From NCBI GenBank assembly GCA_013215275.1, contig JABSRF010000008.1, positions 1-39,180 of the forward strand: 39,180 bases of DNA. The letters run 5' to 3'. Position numbers and translations under genes: made by a program. Source of the DNA: Oligoflexales bacterium. Its GTDB lineage: Bacteria > Bdellovibrionota_B > Oligoflexia > Oligoflexales > Bog-1112. The first letter of the stretch is position 1. Each line of letters starts with the position of its first letter. The notes below the pieces were generated by a model. That model ran no database searches, was not told the DNA's origin, and saw nothing but the letters and a program-made list of their open reading frames with translations. Of this stretch, positions 19,489 to 29,894 are shown piece by piece.

Positions 19489-20256
19489 TTAAATAGGAGC
19501 CTGGACCGATTCAACTAAGCCGAATCGACGTTTTCTATTCTTATAGGATTGAATTGCATCTAAAAAATGCTCACGCCTAAAGTCCGGCCAATACACGGTT
19601 GAAAACCATAGTTCACTATAGGCGATTTGCCAAAGCAAAAAATTAGAAATCCGCTGCTCACCGCTGGTACGGATCAAAAGGTCGGGGTCTGGAATCGAGC
19701 CGGTGGAAAGGTGCTGGCCAAATAGCTCAGAGTCGATTTGGTCCACATTGATCTCATGGTTTTTGACCTTTTCGGCAATCATACGGCAGGCTGCGCTGAT
19801 TTCTGTGCGGCCTCCATAACTGAGTGCAATCGTTAGGGTCAAACCGTCATTATCTTTTAGGTATTCGGTGGTTTCTTGCACCAGTTTTCGCGTTTTTGCC
19901 GGAAGTTTCTCAATGCGTCCGATTGTTTTTAAGCGAACATTATTCTCATAAAGCTCTTTGCGTTCTCTTACCACAAAAGTGTCCAGGAGGGTCATGATGC
20001 CTGAGACTTCAGACTGAGGCCTGCCCCAATTTTCCTCGCTAAAGGCATAAAGAGTGAGGTACTTAATCCCCACTTCGCCTGCGGTTTTTACCACCGCTCT
20101 GACGCTTTCGACACCCTTCTTATGGCCCCAAACTCTAGGCTTTCTCCTCTCTTGTGCCCATCGCCCATTTCCGTCCATAATGATAGCCACATGCTCGGGA
20201 AGGCTTTGAGTGTATATTTTTTTTTTAAGTTCTGTCGGTTGAGAGTCATGCAACAT
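19489..20256 (-). CDS. uppS: isoprenyl (undecaprenyl) diphosphate synthase
   Basis: HVAIIMDGNGRWAQ...RVWGHKKG; LTLYAFSEENW; SNFLLWQIAYSELWF. Confidence 0.94.
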   Translation of the reverse strand: MLHDSQPTELKKKIYTQSLPEHVAIIMDGNGRWAQERRKPRVWGHKKGVESVRAVVKTAGEVGIKYLTLYAFSEENWGRPQSEVSGIMTLLDTFVVRERKELYENNVRLKTIGRIEKLPAKTRKLVQETTEYLKDNDGLTLTIALSYGGRTEISAACRMIAEKVKNHEINVDQIDSELFGQHLSTGSIPDPDLLIRTSGEQRISNFLLWQIAYSELWFSTVYWPDFRREHFLDAIQSYKNRKRRFGLVESVQAPI

Positions 20257-20376
20257 CTTGGTAGTTTACCTATTTTTTAATGGTGCAACTTAAGTTTGCG
20301 ATCATAAGCTGATGCTGATCGTAGAGCCTTAAAACAGCTTTAACTTCCTAATTTATAAATACCTTATGAGGCTTTT

Positions 20377-21132
20377 GTGGATACATCACAATTAAAAAAA
20401 ACTCGCGGTACCCTGTTCATGTTGTCTAATCACATAGGCAACGAACAAGATATTCCAGCGCGTTCCTTAATCGCGCTTACGACCGCCGACCTACTTGTTT
20501 TTGAAGAAGATCGCCCGGCCCGTTTGGCACTAAAAGCAGCAAAGGTACACCGTGAATATCTCAAATTTTCCGAACATATTCAAAAAGAAACCTTAGAGCA
20601 AGTGCATAATTATCTCAAAAAAGGAAAAACTGTTGCATATATGAGTGATCAGGGTTGCCCTACCTTAGCAGATCCGGGTCGCTCCGTGCTTCAAGTGGCC
20701 TATCAATTAAACGCCTCAATTAAGGTGATTCCAGGCCCTAGCTCCATCACGGCAGCAATCTCAGCATGCCCTTTTGAGCTTTCCTCTTATGCTTACGCAG
20801 GCTTTTTACCCAGGCGAACCGACAAGCGCATGTTGACCCTAAAGAAGCATGCGGCATCGGGGCAGGCTTTGGTCATTCTTGATACGCCTTATCGTTTAAA
20901 GGCATTGCTATCAGCATGTAAGGAGGTCTTTCCTAAAAATAGGAAAGGCTTTCTAGCCATGGATATCTCAGGAGAGCATGAGGCTTATTTTTGCGGCCCA
21001 CTGCCTGGCTTAGAAGCTCAGGTGAGTCACCTTTATCAGCAAAAGCTGAATTTTGTCCTGATTGTTGACGGGGTCGAAGTTAAGGCCACTCAGGGTAAAA
21101 AAGCTCGTAGGAATAGCTCGTCTCGCTCTTAA
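20377..21132 (+). CDS. tetrapyrrole-methylase-fold SAM methyltransferase, RsmI-like
   Basis: GTG start; VAYMSDQGCPTLADPGRSVLQVAYQLNASIKVIPGPSSITAAISACPF. Confidence 0.8.
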   Translation: MDTSQLKKTRGTLFMLSNHIGNEQDIPARSLIALTTADLLVFEEDRPARLALKAAKVHREYLKFSEHIQKETLEQVHNYLKKGKTVAYMSDQGCPTLADPGRSVLQVAYQLNASIKVIPGPSSITAAISACPFELSSYAYAGFLPRRTDKRMLTLKKHAASGQALVILDTPYRLKALLSACKEVFPKNRKGFLAMDISGEHEAYFCGPLPGLEAQVSHLYQQKLNFVLIVDGVEVKATQGKKARRNSSSRS

Positions 21133-21141
21133 TCCCACCGA

Positions 21142-22299
21142 TTAAATTTTGGATTCTTCTTCTTGCTTATGGGGGGTGACGGAATCAGTGCTTGGTGCTG
21201 AGCTGTTTCCCATGTAAGGCCTTGAGGCAAGGTAAAAAGGCTTTGTGGAAAACCACAAAACTTTTGCGACTGCTAAAACAGGAATCGCTAATAAAACCCC
21301 CCAAAATCCAAATAAGTCACCGAATGAAAGGATCGATACAATCACAAGCACTGGGTGGAGTCCCACACGGTCGCCGATGACACGGGGAGTGATAAACATT
21401 CCATCAACGCTTTGAACCACTAGGAACACACCAGCTACAGCTAAAAGCTGTCCAATCCCTTGAAAATCAGACAGGATGACCATCAAGCTAAGGGTTCCGC
21501 CTACAATCACATCTAAGTAGTTTATAATTCTACAGGCTCCAGCAATAAGACCGATAGCAAAGGCTCCTTGGAGTCCGATGATGCTAAAGCCGAGTATGTA
21601 TAGAACCGCAAGAATACCTGCTACCATAGCTTGGCCTCGGATCACTGCTCTTAAGGCTTCACTGACTCTGAAGCTAAAGGTCCTAAAAGGCCTCACAAGA
21701 TCTCTGGGAATCAATGATATAAACCTTGCTTTCAATTCCTCATAGTCTTTGAGGAGGCAAAAGGTTATGAGGGGTACCATGACGATGTTGATGACGGTCC
21801 CAAGTACCTGCGGAGCTGTATGCCAAATCGTGGAGAGAGCTTGATTGACTCTGTCTGAGAGGTGGGTGAGGTTTTTGCTCTCTTTCAAAAAGTTGTTCCA
21901 CTCTTCCCGTGTCACTAAATCCCAGTTGAAGAGCATGTCACGGACCGGAGGAAGCCATTCGCGTGCAAAGGTTTCATAGGTTTTTGGCGCCAGCTTAAGA
22001 ATGCTAACGATTTCGAAGTATAAGGGTGGAATCACTTTAAAGGTTGCGAAAGTGATGATTGCTAGGGTTGCGAGAAGTATGATCGAAACACTCGCAACCC
22101 GAGGCACTCTCAAGCGATCCAAATGATGGACAACAGGAACCAAAAGATAGGTCAGAAATAGGCTAATGCAAATGGGTACTAAGAGGGCTTTGTACAAGTT
22201 TGCAAAAAAAACCACGCTAATAATAATTGCAATGCAAAATAAGGCAAAGCGTTTAACTTGGCTCCAATTGATGTTTTCGGGGTCAAGGATAATGTTCAC
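21142..22299 (-). CDS. AI-2E family transporter (PerM-like)
   Basis: multi-TM protein with GLIAGACRIINYLDVIVGG...DGMFITPRVIGDRVGLHPVLVIVSILSFGDLFGFWGVLLAIPVLAVAKV. Confidence 0.9.
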   Translation of the reverse strand: MNIILDPENINWSQVKRFALFCIAIIISVVFFANLYKALLVPICISLFLTYLLVPVVHHLDRLRVPRVASVSIILLATLAIITFATFKVIPPLYFEIVSILKLAPKTYETFAREWLPPVRDMLFNWDLVTREEWNNFLKESKNLTHLSDRVNQALSTIWHTAPQVLGTVINIVMVPLITFCLLKDYEELKARFISLIPRDLVRPFRTFSFRVSEALRAVIRGQAMVAGILAVLYILGFSIIGLQGAFAIGLIAGACRIINYLDVIVGGTLSLMVILSDFQGIGQLLAVAGVFLVVQSVDGMFITPRVIGDRVGLHPVLVIVSILSFGDLFGFWGVLLAIPVLAVAKVLWFSTKPFYLASRPYMGNSSAPSTDSVTPHKQEEESKI

Positions 22300-22361
22300 A
22301 GGCGCACTCTTTTAGGTCACAAGTTTTTCGTAAAACCAGCATCGGTTTCACAGGTGTATTA

Positions 22362-23237
22362 TTAGTTATCAGAGTATGAAGCGACCACAAGCCGATGCTT
22401 GTCCGCATAATCCTTTATAACAGAAATAACATCCCAGCCAAACAGCTTAAAAATCTCAGTGATTTTATCTGCTTGGGAATAGCCGATTTCAAAGATTCCC
22501 ACCCCGTTGGGGTTCAAAATCCGAGGGCCATATTGTGCAAAAGTTTTGTAAAAAGCGAGGCCGTCATCTGAGGCAAAAAGTGCGGTGTGAGGTTCAAAAT
22601 CTTTAACCCCAAGGTCTAAGTCTTTTAATTCATCATAAGCAATATAAGGGGGGTTGCTCACCAACAAGCCAAACTTTTCATTGCATTGCCAGTTGCTCTG
22701 CTTCAGTGCATCGCACAGTTTAAAGCTAACCTGGGCACCATGTAAGGAGCTATTCTCTTTTGCAAGCTGTAGTACCTGCGAACTAACATCCCAAGACTCT
22801 ACATAAGTTTTGGGGCTTTCTAGCTTAATGCTGATCGCAATACAACCGCTGCCGCTGCCGACCTCTAGAACCTTCTGGTTTTCCCGGCCCCTGAGGTGGC
22901 TTAATGCTGATTCTACCAGGAGCTCAGTTTCTGGCCTGGGAATCAGGGCATGAGGATTAATTAAATAGTCGCGACCAAAAAACTCTTTCTTACCTAAGAT
23001 ATAAGCCATGGGCTCACCTAGCTTGCGCCTGGATAAGAGAGCTAAGAGCTGGTGCAGCTGAGGATCACTGAGGGCCTTCTCGGGATAGGCATATAGGTGC
23101 ATTCGGTCTATCTTTAGCGCTGTTGTTATCAGCAAGTCTGCATCAAGTCCGGAGTTTTCATTGTTAGACTCCTCGAGCTGAGCCTTGCAAAAAGCCCTTG
23201 CTTCACCAATGCTGCATCCTGGGAGGAGCTTGCTCAT
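22362..23237 (-). CDS. prmC: peptide chain release factor N5-glutamine methyltransferase
   Basis: [32 protein letters not shown]; 4-nt overlap with prfA. Confidence 0.94.
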   Translation of the reverse strand: MSKLLPGCSIGEARAFCKAQLEESNNENSGLDADLLITTALKIDRMHLYAYPEKALSDPQLHQLLALLSRRKLGEPMAYILGKKEFFGRDYLINPHALIPRPETELLVESALSHLRGRENQKVLEVGSGSGCIAISIKLESPKTYVESWDVSSQVLQLAKENSSLHGAQVSFKLCDALKQSNWQCNEKFGLLVSNPPYIAYDELKDLDLGVKDFEPHTALFASDDGLAFYKTFAQYGPRILNPNGVGIFEIGYSQADKITEIFKLFGWDVISVIKDYADKHRLVVASYSDN

Positions 23238-24301
23238 GCCCCTGATCCTTGGGTTTTGAGAAGCTCAGCTGTATGGTGAGCGCCTAGAGCATCTAGGACT
23301 TCGTCCATCGAGCCACTCATGAAGTCGTCCAATTTGTATAGCGTTAGATTGATGCGGTGGTCAGTCACCCTTCCTTGAGGGAAGTTATAGGTGCGGATAC
23401 GCTCACTACGATCACCTGAGCCTACCTGAGATTTGCGGTCGGCACTGATTTCTGCGTCTTTTTCTTTTTGAACTTTCTCATAAATCCTAGTCCGTAGCAT
23501 TTTCATTGCTTTGTCACGGTTCTTATGTTGAGAGCGCTCATCCTGGCACTCTGCAACGGTGCCAGTGGGAATGTGGGTGATCCTTACTGCTGAGTCAGTG
23601 GTGTTGACGTGCTGGCCTCCTGATCCACTGGAGCGGTAAGTATCAATGCGCAGGTCGGCAGGGTTTATATCCACCTCGACCTCCTCGGCTTCAGGAAGGA
23701 CCGCAACCGTGCATGCACTCGTGTGAATCCTTCCCTGGGATTCAGTTTCTGGGACCCTTTGGACCCTATGAACTCCCATCTCAAATTTCAATCTACTGTA
23801 TACTTTTTTACCTTCTACAAGACAGATGACCTCTTTGAATCCACCTTTAGCAGACTCGGTGGCGCTCATCATCTCTACGCGCCAACTTTGATTTTCAGCA
23901 TAGCGAGTGTACATCCGCAGCAAATCACCACAGAAAATGCCTGCCTCTTCTCCGCCTGTTCCTGCGCGAATTTCAAGGATGGCATTTTTGCTATCATTGG
24001 GATCGCTCGGTAGCATGAGGAAAGTTAGCTTTTGCTTACCTTCAGTGATTTCCTGATTGAGCCGTTCTAACTCTTCCTTGGCAAAGGCTTTCATGTCCGG
24101 GTCATCGCCATTAGCCATTTCATCTGCTTCAGCTTTATCTTCTAAGAGCTGTCGGTAAGCGCGGAACTCTGTGACCACTTCCTCCAACTCGGCTCTCTCT
24201 TTGGTAAGCTTGGCAAACTCACTGCCTTCCAAGCCTGGCTGCATGAGAGATTGTTCTATGGAAATAAATCGTTGCTCTATGTCTTCCAGTTTATCGATCA
24301 T
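23234..24301 (-). CDS. prfA: peptide chain release factor 1
   Basis: [46 protein letters not shown] (GGQ). Confidence 0.96.
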   Translation of the reverse strand: MIDKLEDIEQRFISIEQSLMQPGLEGSEFAKLTKERAELEEVVTEFRAYRQLLEDKAEADEMANGDDPDMKAFAKEELERLNQEITEGKQKLTFLMLPSDPNDSKNAILEIRAGTGGEEAGIFCGDLLRMYTRYAENQSWRVEMMSATESAKGGFKEVICLVEGKKVYSRLKFEMGVHRVQRVPETESQGRIHTSACTVAVLPEAEEVEVDINPADLRIDTYRSSGSGGQHVNTTDSAVRITHIPTGTVAECQDERSQHKNRDKAMKMLRTRIYEKVQKEKDAEISADRKSQVGSGDRSERIRTYNFPQGRVTDHRINLTLYKLDDFMSGSMDEVLDALGAHHTAELLKTQGSGA

Positions 24302-24399
24302 GTTAACCTTTCTCTCAGATCTTTTTCGGAAAAAGCTAATTGCGAGCCAGAATATGGGCTAGCTAAGGATTTGGGCGCTTCAGCTTTACCATAAAATAA

Positions 24400-24428
24400 G
24401 AAAGCACGGGATAAGACCCCGTGCTTTC
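24400..24428. terminator. perfect 11-bp hairpin between rpmE and prfA (bidirectional terminator-like)
   Basis: GAAAGCACGGG-ataagac-CCCGTGCTTTC; plus strand followed by a T tract (24432-24440); minus strand followed by TTATTTTAT. Confidence 0.6.
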
Positions 24429-24501
24429 TAGTTTTTTTTTCTTTTAAGCCACCTCGAGGTAGGCGTCAAGGAAGTCAAAGCGTGCGACAGAAAAACAGCA
24501 A

Positions 24502-24717
24502 CTACTTAGCAGCTTTTCCGTATTTCTTTTGAAACTTCTCAATTCTACCAGTGGTATCAACTAGTTTCTGCTTGCCAGTAAAAAATGGATGGCAACTGCT
24601 GCAGATTTCCACATTGATTTCGCTTACTGTTGAGCGTGTTTCGAATGTGTTACCGCAAGCGCATACTACCTTGCTGACCCCATACTGAGGGTGGATATTC
24701 TCTTTCATAACTCTCAT
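24502..24717 (-). CDS. rpmE: 50S ribosomal protein L31 (zinc-binding C+ form)
   Basis: [58 protein letters not shown]. Confidence 0.95.
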   Translation of the reverse strand: MRVMKENIHPQYGVSKVVCACGNTFETRSTVSEINVEICSSCHPFFTGKQKLVDTTGRIEKFQKKYGKAAK

Positions 24718-24776
24718 TTCCTTCTCAAGCGGGCACGTTAAGTGCGTACCCTTAAAAAACTAAAAAATTCAGGGTG

Positions 24777-26072
24777 TTAGCCGTTCATAGACTCGATGAA
24801 TTCTGCATTACTTTCACACTTGTCCAATTTATTAAGTAGAAAGTCCATAGAGTCCACTGGATTGAGCGGCTGAAGCAATTTACGCAAAATCCACATTCTA
24901 TTCAAGACGTCTTTTGGAAGAAGCAATTCTTCCTTTCTTGTTCCCGACTTATTGAGGTCGATAGCTGGGAACATCCTCTTCTCAACCATTTTTCGGTCAA
25001 GGTGGAGTTCCATATTACCCGTTCCCTTAAATTCCTCGAAAATCACTTCGTCCATTCTGGAGCCGGTGTCGATCAAGGCAGTTGCAATAATGGTCAGGGA
25101 CCCACCTTCTTCGATATTTCGAGCAGCACCGAAGAAACGTTTTGGTTTGTGCAGGGCATTTGAATCCACACCACCAGAAAGGATCTTGCCTGAAGGAGGA
25201 ACGACTGAGTTATAGGCCCTTGCAAGGCGAGTTATTGAGTCAAGTAGGATGACAACATCTTTCTTGTGCTCTACTAAGCGCTTGGCTTTTTCGATAACCA
25301 TCTCGGCTACCTGTACGTGGCGCTGGGCTGGTTCGTCGAAGGTGGAGCTGATGACCTCTCCATGAACCGAGCGCTCCATGTCTGTTACTTCTTCTGGACG
25401 CTCATCGATAAGAAGAACGATCAAGACAACTTCTTTATGGTTGCGCTCGATCGCAGTAGCAACCTGCTGCATTAGCACGGTTTTACCAGTACGAGGAGGT
25501 GCCACAATCAGTGATCGTTGGCCTTTCCCTAATGGCACAAGCATATCAATGATACGAGTTGAGTAAATCTTATGGTTGTACTCAAGGTTGAACTTTTCCA
25601 TAGGATATAGAGGGGTTAAGTTATCAAAGATAATCTTATCCATATCCTGGTCAGCTTTTTCGCTGTTAACTTCTTCAACTTTTAATAGAGCAAAGTATCG
25701 CTCGCTATCTTTTGGTGGACGAATTTGTCCTGCGACTGTGTCCCCCGTTCTTAAGTTGAACCTACGGATTTGAGAAGGAGAGACGTAAATATCATCGGGG
25801 CCTGGTAAGTAGTTATAGTCAGGCGCTCTAAGAAAACCAAATCCGTCAGGAAGGGTTTCTAGCACACCAGAACCATAAATCATTCCGCCACGCTCTGACT
25901 GGGCCTGCAGCAAGGAGAAAATTAGCTCCTGCTTACGCATTCCAGCTGCACCGACAATCCCGAAGTTCTTACCCATTTGGGCTAAGTCAGAGATTCGTCG
26001 AACCTTAATTTCATTCAGATTGATGACTCCAGGAGTCTCTTCTTTAAAGTTTTTTTTGGCTTCTTTGGCCAT
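24777..26072 (-). CDS. rho: transcription termination factor Rho
   Basis: [86 protein letters not shown]. Confidence 0.97.
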   Translation of the reverse strand: MAKEAKKNFKEETPGVINLNEIKVRRISDLAQMGKNFGIVGAAGMRKQELIFSLLQAQSERGGMIYGSGVLETLPDGFGFLRAPDYNYLPGPDDIYVSPSQIRRFNLRTGDTVAGQIRPPKDSERYFALLKVEEVNSEKADQDMDKIIFDNLTPLYPMEKFNLEYNHKIYSTRIIDMLVPLGKGQRSLIVAPPRTGKTVLMQQVATAIERNHKEVVLIVLLIDERPEEVTDMERSVHGEVISSTFDEPAQRHVQVAEMVIEKAKRLVEHKKDVVILLDSITRLARAYNSVVPPSGKILSGGVDSNALHKPKRFFGAARNIEEGGSLTIIATALIDTGSRMDEVIFEEFKGTGNMELHLDRKMVEKRMFPAIDLNKSGTRKEELLLPKDVLNRMWILRKLLQPLNPVDSMDFLLNKLDKCESNAEFIESMNG

Positions 26073-26433
26073 TTGATCAGCTCACTATGGTCTAGGTGGG
26101 TTGATAAATTAAAGAGAACACAGATTCTAAGGTTAAATGAGTTAAATGCAGGACCGTGATGCGGACGGCACATCATAAAAAATCTGACTTAACAATAAAG
26201 CAGCTTAAACTTTTCATTGATTGCGTCCAAAAGCACACTTCCGTTACAGTAACAAACTCGATTCAAACCTATGATTCTATGCTAGACGATTGATTAAACA
26301 GCTAGAGGTAGTCTGTGAAACGCATCGCGGTATGATTAATAACGTTTCAAATTAACTGCTTAAGTCTTATTAATCCATACTATAGCTCGATTGCAAGTTA
26401 TTTTTGTTAGGTCGCTTAAATTCTTGCACTAAT

Positions 26434-26463
26434 TTGATCCCCTGTGCCAACCTAGATTATAAT
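26434..26463 (+). promoter_or_regulatory. putative sigma70-type promoter upstream of 26522 ORF
   Basis: TTGATC - 18 nt - TATAAT. Confidence 0.4.
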
Positions 26464-26521
26464 TTAAAACAGAGTTGAAACCCAATTGCTTCGTTGATGT
26501 TTTTGGTAAGGCATAGGAATT

Positions 26522-26938
26522 ATGAATAAATATTTACTAGGAAGCATCCTTTTTGGCCTACTGATGGGCGCGAATTTTGCTAAGGCCCAAACCAAGTATG
26601 CGACTGAGCAGCACTTCCATGAATTATTTGTGACGGCTGGTTATTCTACCGCCTTTGGGGCTGCCCTCGGAGCAGCAGCTTTGGGTCTTACAGATAATCC
26701 AGGTGAGAAGTTACAGTACATTGCAACTGGAGCGTCCCTAGGCTTTATCATGGGGAGTGTTGTAGGAACCTATGTGATTTTAGCCCCTTCGGTTAGCTAT
26801 GGCTCCTCATACAGCCAGAATGGAACCTTTGGTTCTTTGTCAGATCAGCCAAAGCCTTTGGAAATTGCTCCGCAGATTAACCTCACAAAGGCAAAGCTGG
26901 ATGGCTTTCGCCTCAGCTGGAGGCTGACCGAATTCTAG
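26522..26938 (+). CDS. hypothetical secreted/membrane protein with Gly/Ala-rich hydrophobic segments
   Basis: signal peptide (MNKYLLGSILFGLLMGANFAKAQ); glycine-rich TM-like stretches. Confidence 0.7.
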   Translation: MNKYLLGSILFGLLMGANFAKAQTKYATEQHFHELFVTAGYSTAFGAALGAAALGLTDNPGEKLQYIATGASLGFIMGSVVGTYVILAPSVSYGSSYSQNGTFGSLSDQPKPLEIAPQINLTKAKLDGFRLSWRLTEF

Positions 26939-28284
26939 CTTTCTGAAACCACTCGTCCAACAAGGTCGTAATCATGGGATTCCAAGATCTCAACCATCTG
27001 AATACTGCCTGGAACCACCGGTCCATCATTAATGTAAACTAGTCCATCCACCTCAGGTGCTTGAGTGGAAAGTCTTCCTTCCATCAATAGTTCCGTTTCC
27101 TTGCTAGGGCCGCTTACTAGAACTGGTAAGGTCTTACCGACATAAGAACACAAAGCTTCTTTTGAGACCTGCCGTTGGACCTCCATGATTTCTTTTTGAC
27201 GACGTACTTTTGTCTCTTCGTCGAGCTGTCCAGGAAGTCGTCCAGCTACAGTGCCTTCCTCTTGAGAGTAAGTAAAGCACCCCAAGTGATCAAAGCGCAT
27301 TTCCTTGACGAATTCTTTGAGTTGTAGGAAGTCGTCCTCTGACTCAGAGGGGAAGCCAACCATGACTGAGGTCCTGATCGCAATATCTGGGATTTTTTCT
27401 TTAACCTTCTTGATTGTGTTTCGTAGCTCTTCTTGAGTGACAACCCGCTTCATCTTCGTCAAGATCTCGTTGCTTGCATGCTGAACTGGAATATCAAGGT
27501 ATTTAACCAGTTTATCCTCACGTGCAAAAAAATCGAGAAACTCATCATCGATATTCTCGGGGTATACGTAAAGCATTCGGATCCACTTCAAGTCAGGAAT
27601 CTTTACTAGCTCTTTTAAAAGGGGGAGAAGCTCATCGTGACCTTTTTCGCGGCCATAGGCAGCTAGATCCTGGGCAATCAGGTTCACTTCCTTAATACCC
27701 TCGCTAACTAGTTTGGTGACTTCAGCCACCACACTTTCGATGGGACGAGATCTCAGCTTGCCGCGAATAGCGGGAATAATGCAGAATGAGCAATTATGCT
27801 GGCACCCTTCAGCGACCTTTACATATGCGGAGTGTTTTGCAAGGGTATTTACCCGCGGCATAGAGTCATGATAGAGGTAGTGCGTTCGTTTCGCGTGGAC
27901 GCTACCTTTTTCAGGGGGCTGATCTAAAAGCTGGCCTAGCTTAGTAAACTCGTCTGTCCCTACAAAAAGATCTACCTCTGGTAAGCCAGTAGACAACTGC
28001 TTCTTATATCGTTGGGTAAGGCAGCCAGTTACCACGAGTTTTAAGTTTGGGTTGGTCTTCTTATATTCAGCACAATCTAAGATTGTCTCGATGCTTTCTT
28101 CTTTTGCAGATTGAATAAATCCACAAGTATTTACAATGATTGCATCGCCTTCAGCTGGGTTTTCACAATGAGTCCAGCCTTTGCCGAATAAGGTTCCAAG
28201 CATAACTTCTGAGTCCACTCGGTTTCTCGCACAACCAAGTGAAATGAGATGAACTTTTCTATTGTCGTGATTTAGGGGTTCCAA
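26935..28284 (-). CDS. rimO: ribosomal protein S12 methylthiotransferase
   Basis: LISLGCARNRVDSEVMLG; radical SAM VAEGCQHNCSFCIIPAIRGKLRSRP; C-terminal TRAM-like region. Confidence 0.95.
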   Translation of the reverse strand: MEPLNHDNRKVHLISLGCARNRVDSEVMLGTLFGKGWTHCENPAEGDAIIVNTCGFIQSAKEESIETILDCAEYKKTNPNLKLVVTGCLTQRYKKQLSTGLPEVDLFVGTDEFTKLGQLLDQPPEKGSVHAKRTHYLYHDSMPRVNTLAKHSAYVKVAEGCQHNCSFCIIPAIRGKLRSRPIESVVAEVTKLVSEGIKEVNLIAQDLAAYGREKGHDELLPLLKELVKIPDLKWIRMLYVYPENIDDEFLDFFAREDKLVKYLDIPVQHASNEILTKMKRVVTQEELRNTIKKVKEKIPDIAIRTSVMVGFPSESEDDFLQLKEFVKEMRFDHLGCFTYSQEEGTVAGRLPGQLDEETKVRRQKEIMEVQRQVSKEALCSYVGKTLPVLVSGPSKETELLMEGRLSTQAPEVDGLVYINDGPVVPGSIQMVEILESHDYDLVGRVVSES

Positions 28285-28391
28285 GATAGGCTACTCTCCT
28301 GTTATTTAAAATATAGCGCCTGCCATCAGGATTTTTTCTTAAGGCGGTCTTTTAACATAAGCCAAACCTTTATTTCAAGAGACTAGCAAAA

Positions 28392-29309
28392 ATGGATGGA
28401 ATCATAGCAGTTAACGGTGAGTACTTTGACCCTAAATCAGCATCCATTCCAGCTTTGGACCGGGGGTTTTTGTTTGGAGATAACGTCTTCGAAGTTTTTG
28501 TGGGGTTTAAGGATAAGGTTCTTGATCTAGGGCCTCATCTGAGCCGGCTGAGGCAATCGGCAGAACTTTTGCATCTTCCCATACCTTGGAGCGATGAAGA
28601 GTTAAAATTCGAGTTGCTTTCTCTAGCAGAACGCTTAGATATGCCTAAGATCTATTTGAGGCTCGTGGTCACCAGAGGTTCTGGAGTAGGGCTGGAGCTT
28701 CCAAATCCATGTGTCCCCCACAAGATCATATATGGCCTCCCAGCAAACTCTCTTCCAGAAAAAGTCTATCGGGAGGGAGTCCGTTTAAGGCTATTTGAGT
28801 TGCCTCATACTGAGCGAACAGCAATGGCAAAAACGGGAAATTATTTGCGTAGCATTCTCGCTATGGAAAAAGCCAAGAAAGAGGGCTTCTCAGATGTCAT
28901 GTGGAATAACTCAGCAGGCGAAATTACCGAAGCTAGCACTGCAAATATATTTTTCATTGGAAGACAGGGAGATTATGTTACCGTCACCACTCCTTCCGTA
29001 AAAAGTGGAATTTTGAAAGGGATTACCAGAGCGACTGTCTTGTCCCTTCTGCAAAAAGCACGTATTCCTGTTGAAGAATCTATTATCTATAAAGATGAAT
29101 TAGCAAAATATGATGAAGCTTTTCTTTGCTCGACCGTGAAAGGATTGGTGCCACTTGCCCAAATAAACAGTCACCAATTTCATACTGTGCGGAACAATAG
29201 TATCTTTAAGCATATTAATAGGCTGTACCAATCATGGGTTGCATCTGAGATCGGTTACTATGTGGATTGGAATACTGGTGTTCGAGTTGCCCCCCCTGCA
29301 GCCGATTAA
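28392..29309 (+). CDS. class IV (fold-type IV PLP) aminotransferase; BCAT/D-amino-acid aminotransferase/PabC superfamily
   Basis: IPALDRGFLFGDNVFE; AKTGNYLRSILAMEKAKKEGFSDVMWNNSAGEITEASTANIFF. Confidence 0.88.
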   Translation: MDGIIAVNGEYFDPKSASIPALDRGFLFGDNVFEVFVGFKDKVLDLGPHLSRLRQSAELLHLPIPWSDEELKFELLSLAERLDMPKIYLRLVVTRGSGVGLELPNPCVPHKIIYGLPANSLPEKVYREGVRLRLFELPHTERTAMAKTGNYLRSILAMEKAKKEGFSDVMWNNSAGEITEASTANIFFIGRQGDYVTVTTPSVKSGILKGITRATVLSLLQKARIPVEESIIYKDELAKYDEAFLCSTVKGLVPLAQINSHQFHTVRNNSIFKHINRLYQSWVASEIGYYVDWNTGVRVAPPAAD

Positions 29310-29372
29310 ATGTATTAAGCCCTCCCATAATTTTTCATATATGTTAGTTTAATTAGTTAGTAAATAAAATTT

Positions 29373-29378
29373 TATAAT
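29373..29378 (+). promoter_or_regulatory. putative -10 box upstream of csrA
   Basis: TATAAT 78 nt before the GTG; no convincing -35. Confidence 0.3.
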
Positions 29379-29399
29379 AGGATTGCGAAAGCTAAGCTT

Positions 29400-29448
29400 A
29401 GGGACTCAATAAAATCTGAGAAACTAAGCAGATAATCCCAGCCAGGGA
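29400..29448 (+). promoter_or_regulatory. two ANGGA (CsrA-site-like) motifs in the csrA leader
   Basis: AGGGA at 29400-29404 and at 29444-29448, the latter overlapping the SD (gccAGGGAGGggcttGTG). Confidence 0.35.
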
Positions 29449-29455
29449 GGGGCTT

Positions 29456-29740
29456 GTGTTAGTTCTAACGCGGAAGCTAGGTGAAGGAATTGCAATTGGT
29501 GATGATATTAAAATCATAGTCATGCAGATTAAAGGAAAGCAAGTTCGTTTAGGCATCAAAGCTAGTCCTTCAACTGTCGTTCACCGGGAAGAAATTTACC
29601 AAAAAATTCATGAAGAGAATAAATTGGCCGCCAAAGCTGCGAATACGCCTTTGACAGAAATGAGTCAGGCTATAATCGATTACTCAAAAGGAAAGGAGCC
29701 GGTACAAACTCCTTTTAGAACCCGAGTGAGGCAGAAGTAA
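29456..29740 (+). CDS. csrA: carbon storage regulator CsrA with C-terminal extension
   Basis: MLVLTRKLGEGIAIGDDIKIIVMQIKGKQVRLGIKASPSTVVHREEIYQKI; GTG start after AGGGAGG. Confidence 0.95.
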   Translation: MLVLTRKLGEGIAIGDDIKIIVMQIKGKQVRLGIKASPSTVVHREEIYQKIHEENKLAAKAANTPLTEMSQAIIDYSKGKEPVQTPFRTRVRQK

Positions 29741-29894
29741 TCATTGGTTCGCGATAACAGATGTTGCTAAGTCTATCTTGGATGGGATAGAATATTATCA
29801 ACGATATACATTGAAAAATTTTATGTAACGAATTGACCATTCATGGTTTTGCCTGAACTCATTCGAGCCCGTAATATGCCTGGAGGATCGCGTC

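Noticed and set aside
26073-26521. long intergenic region upstream of rho as a riboswitch or ncRNA
   Set aside because: Only short weak inverted repeats seen (e.g. GAAACG...CGTTTC); insufficient without expression or covariation data.
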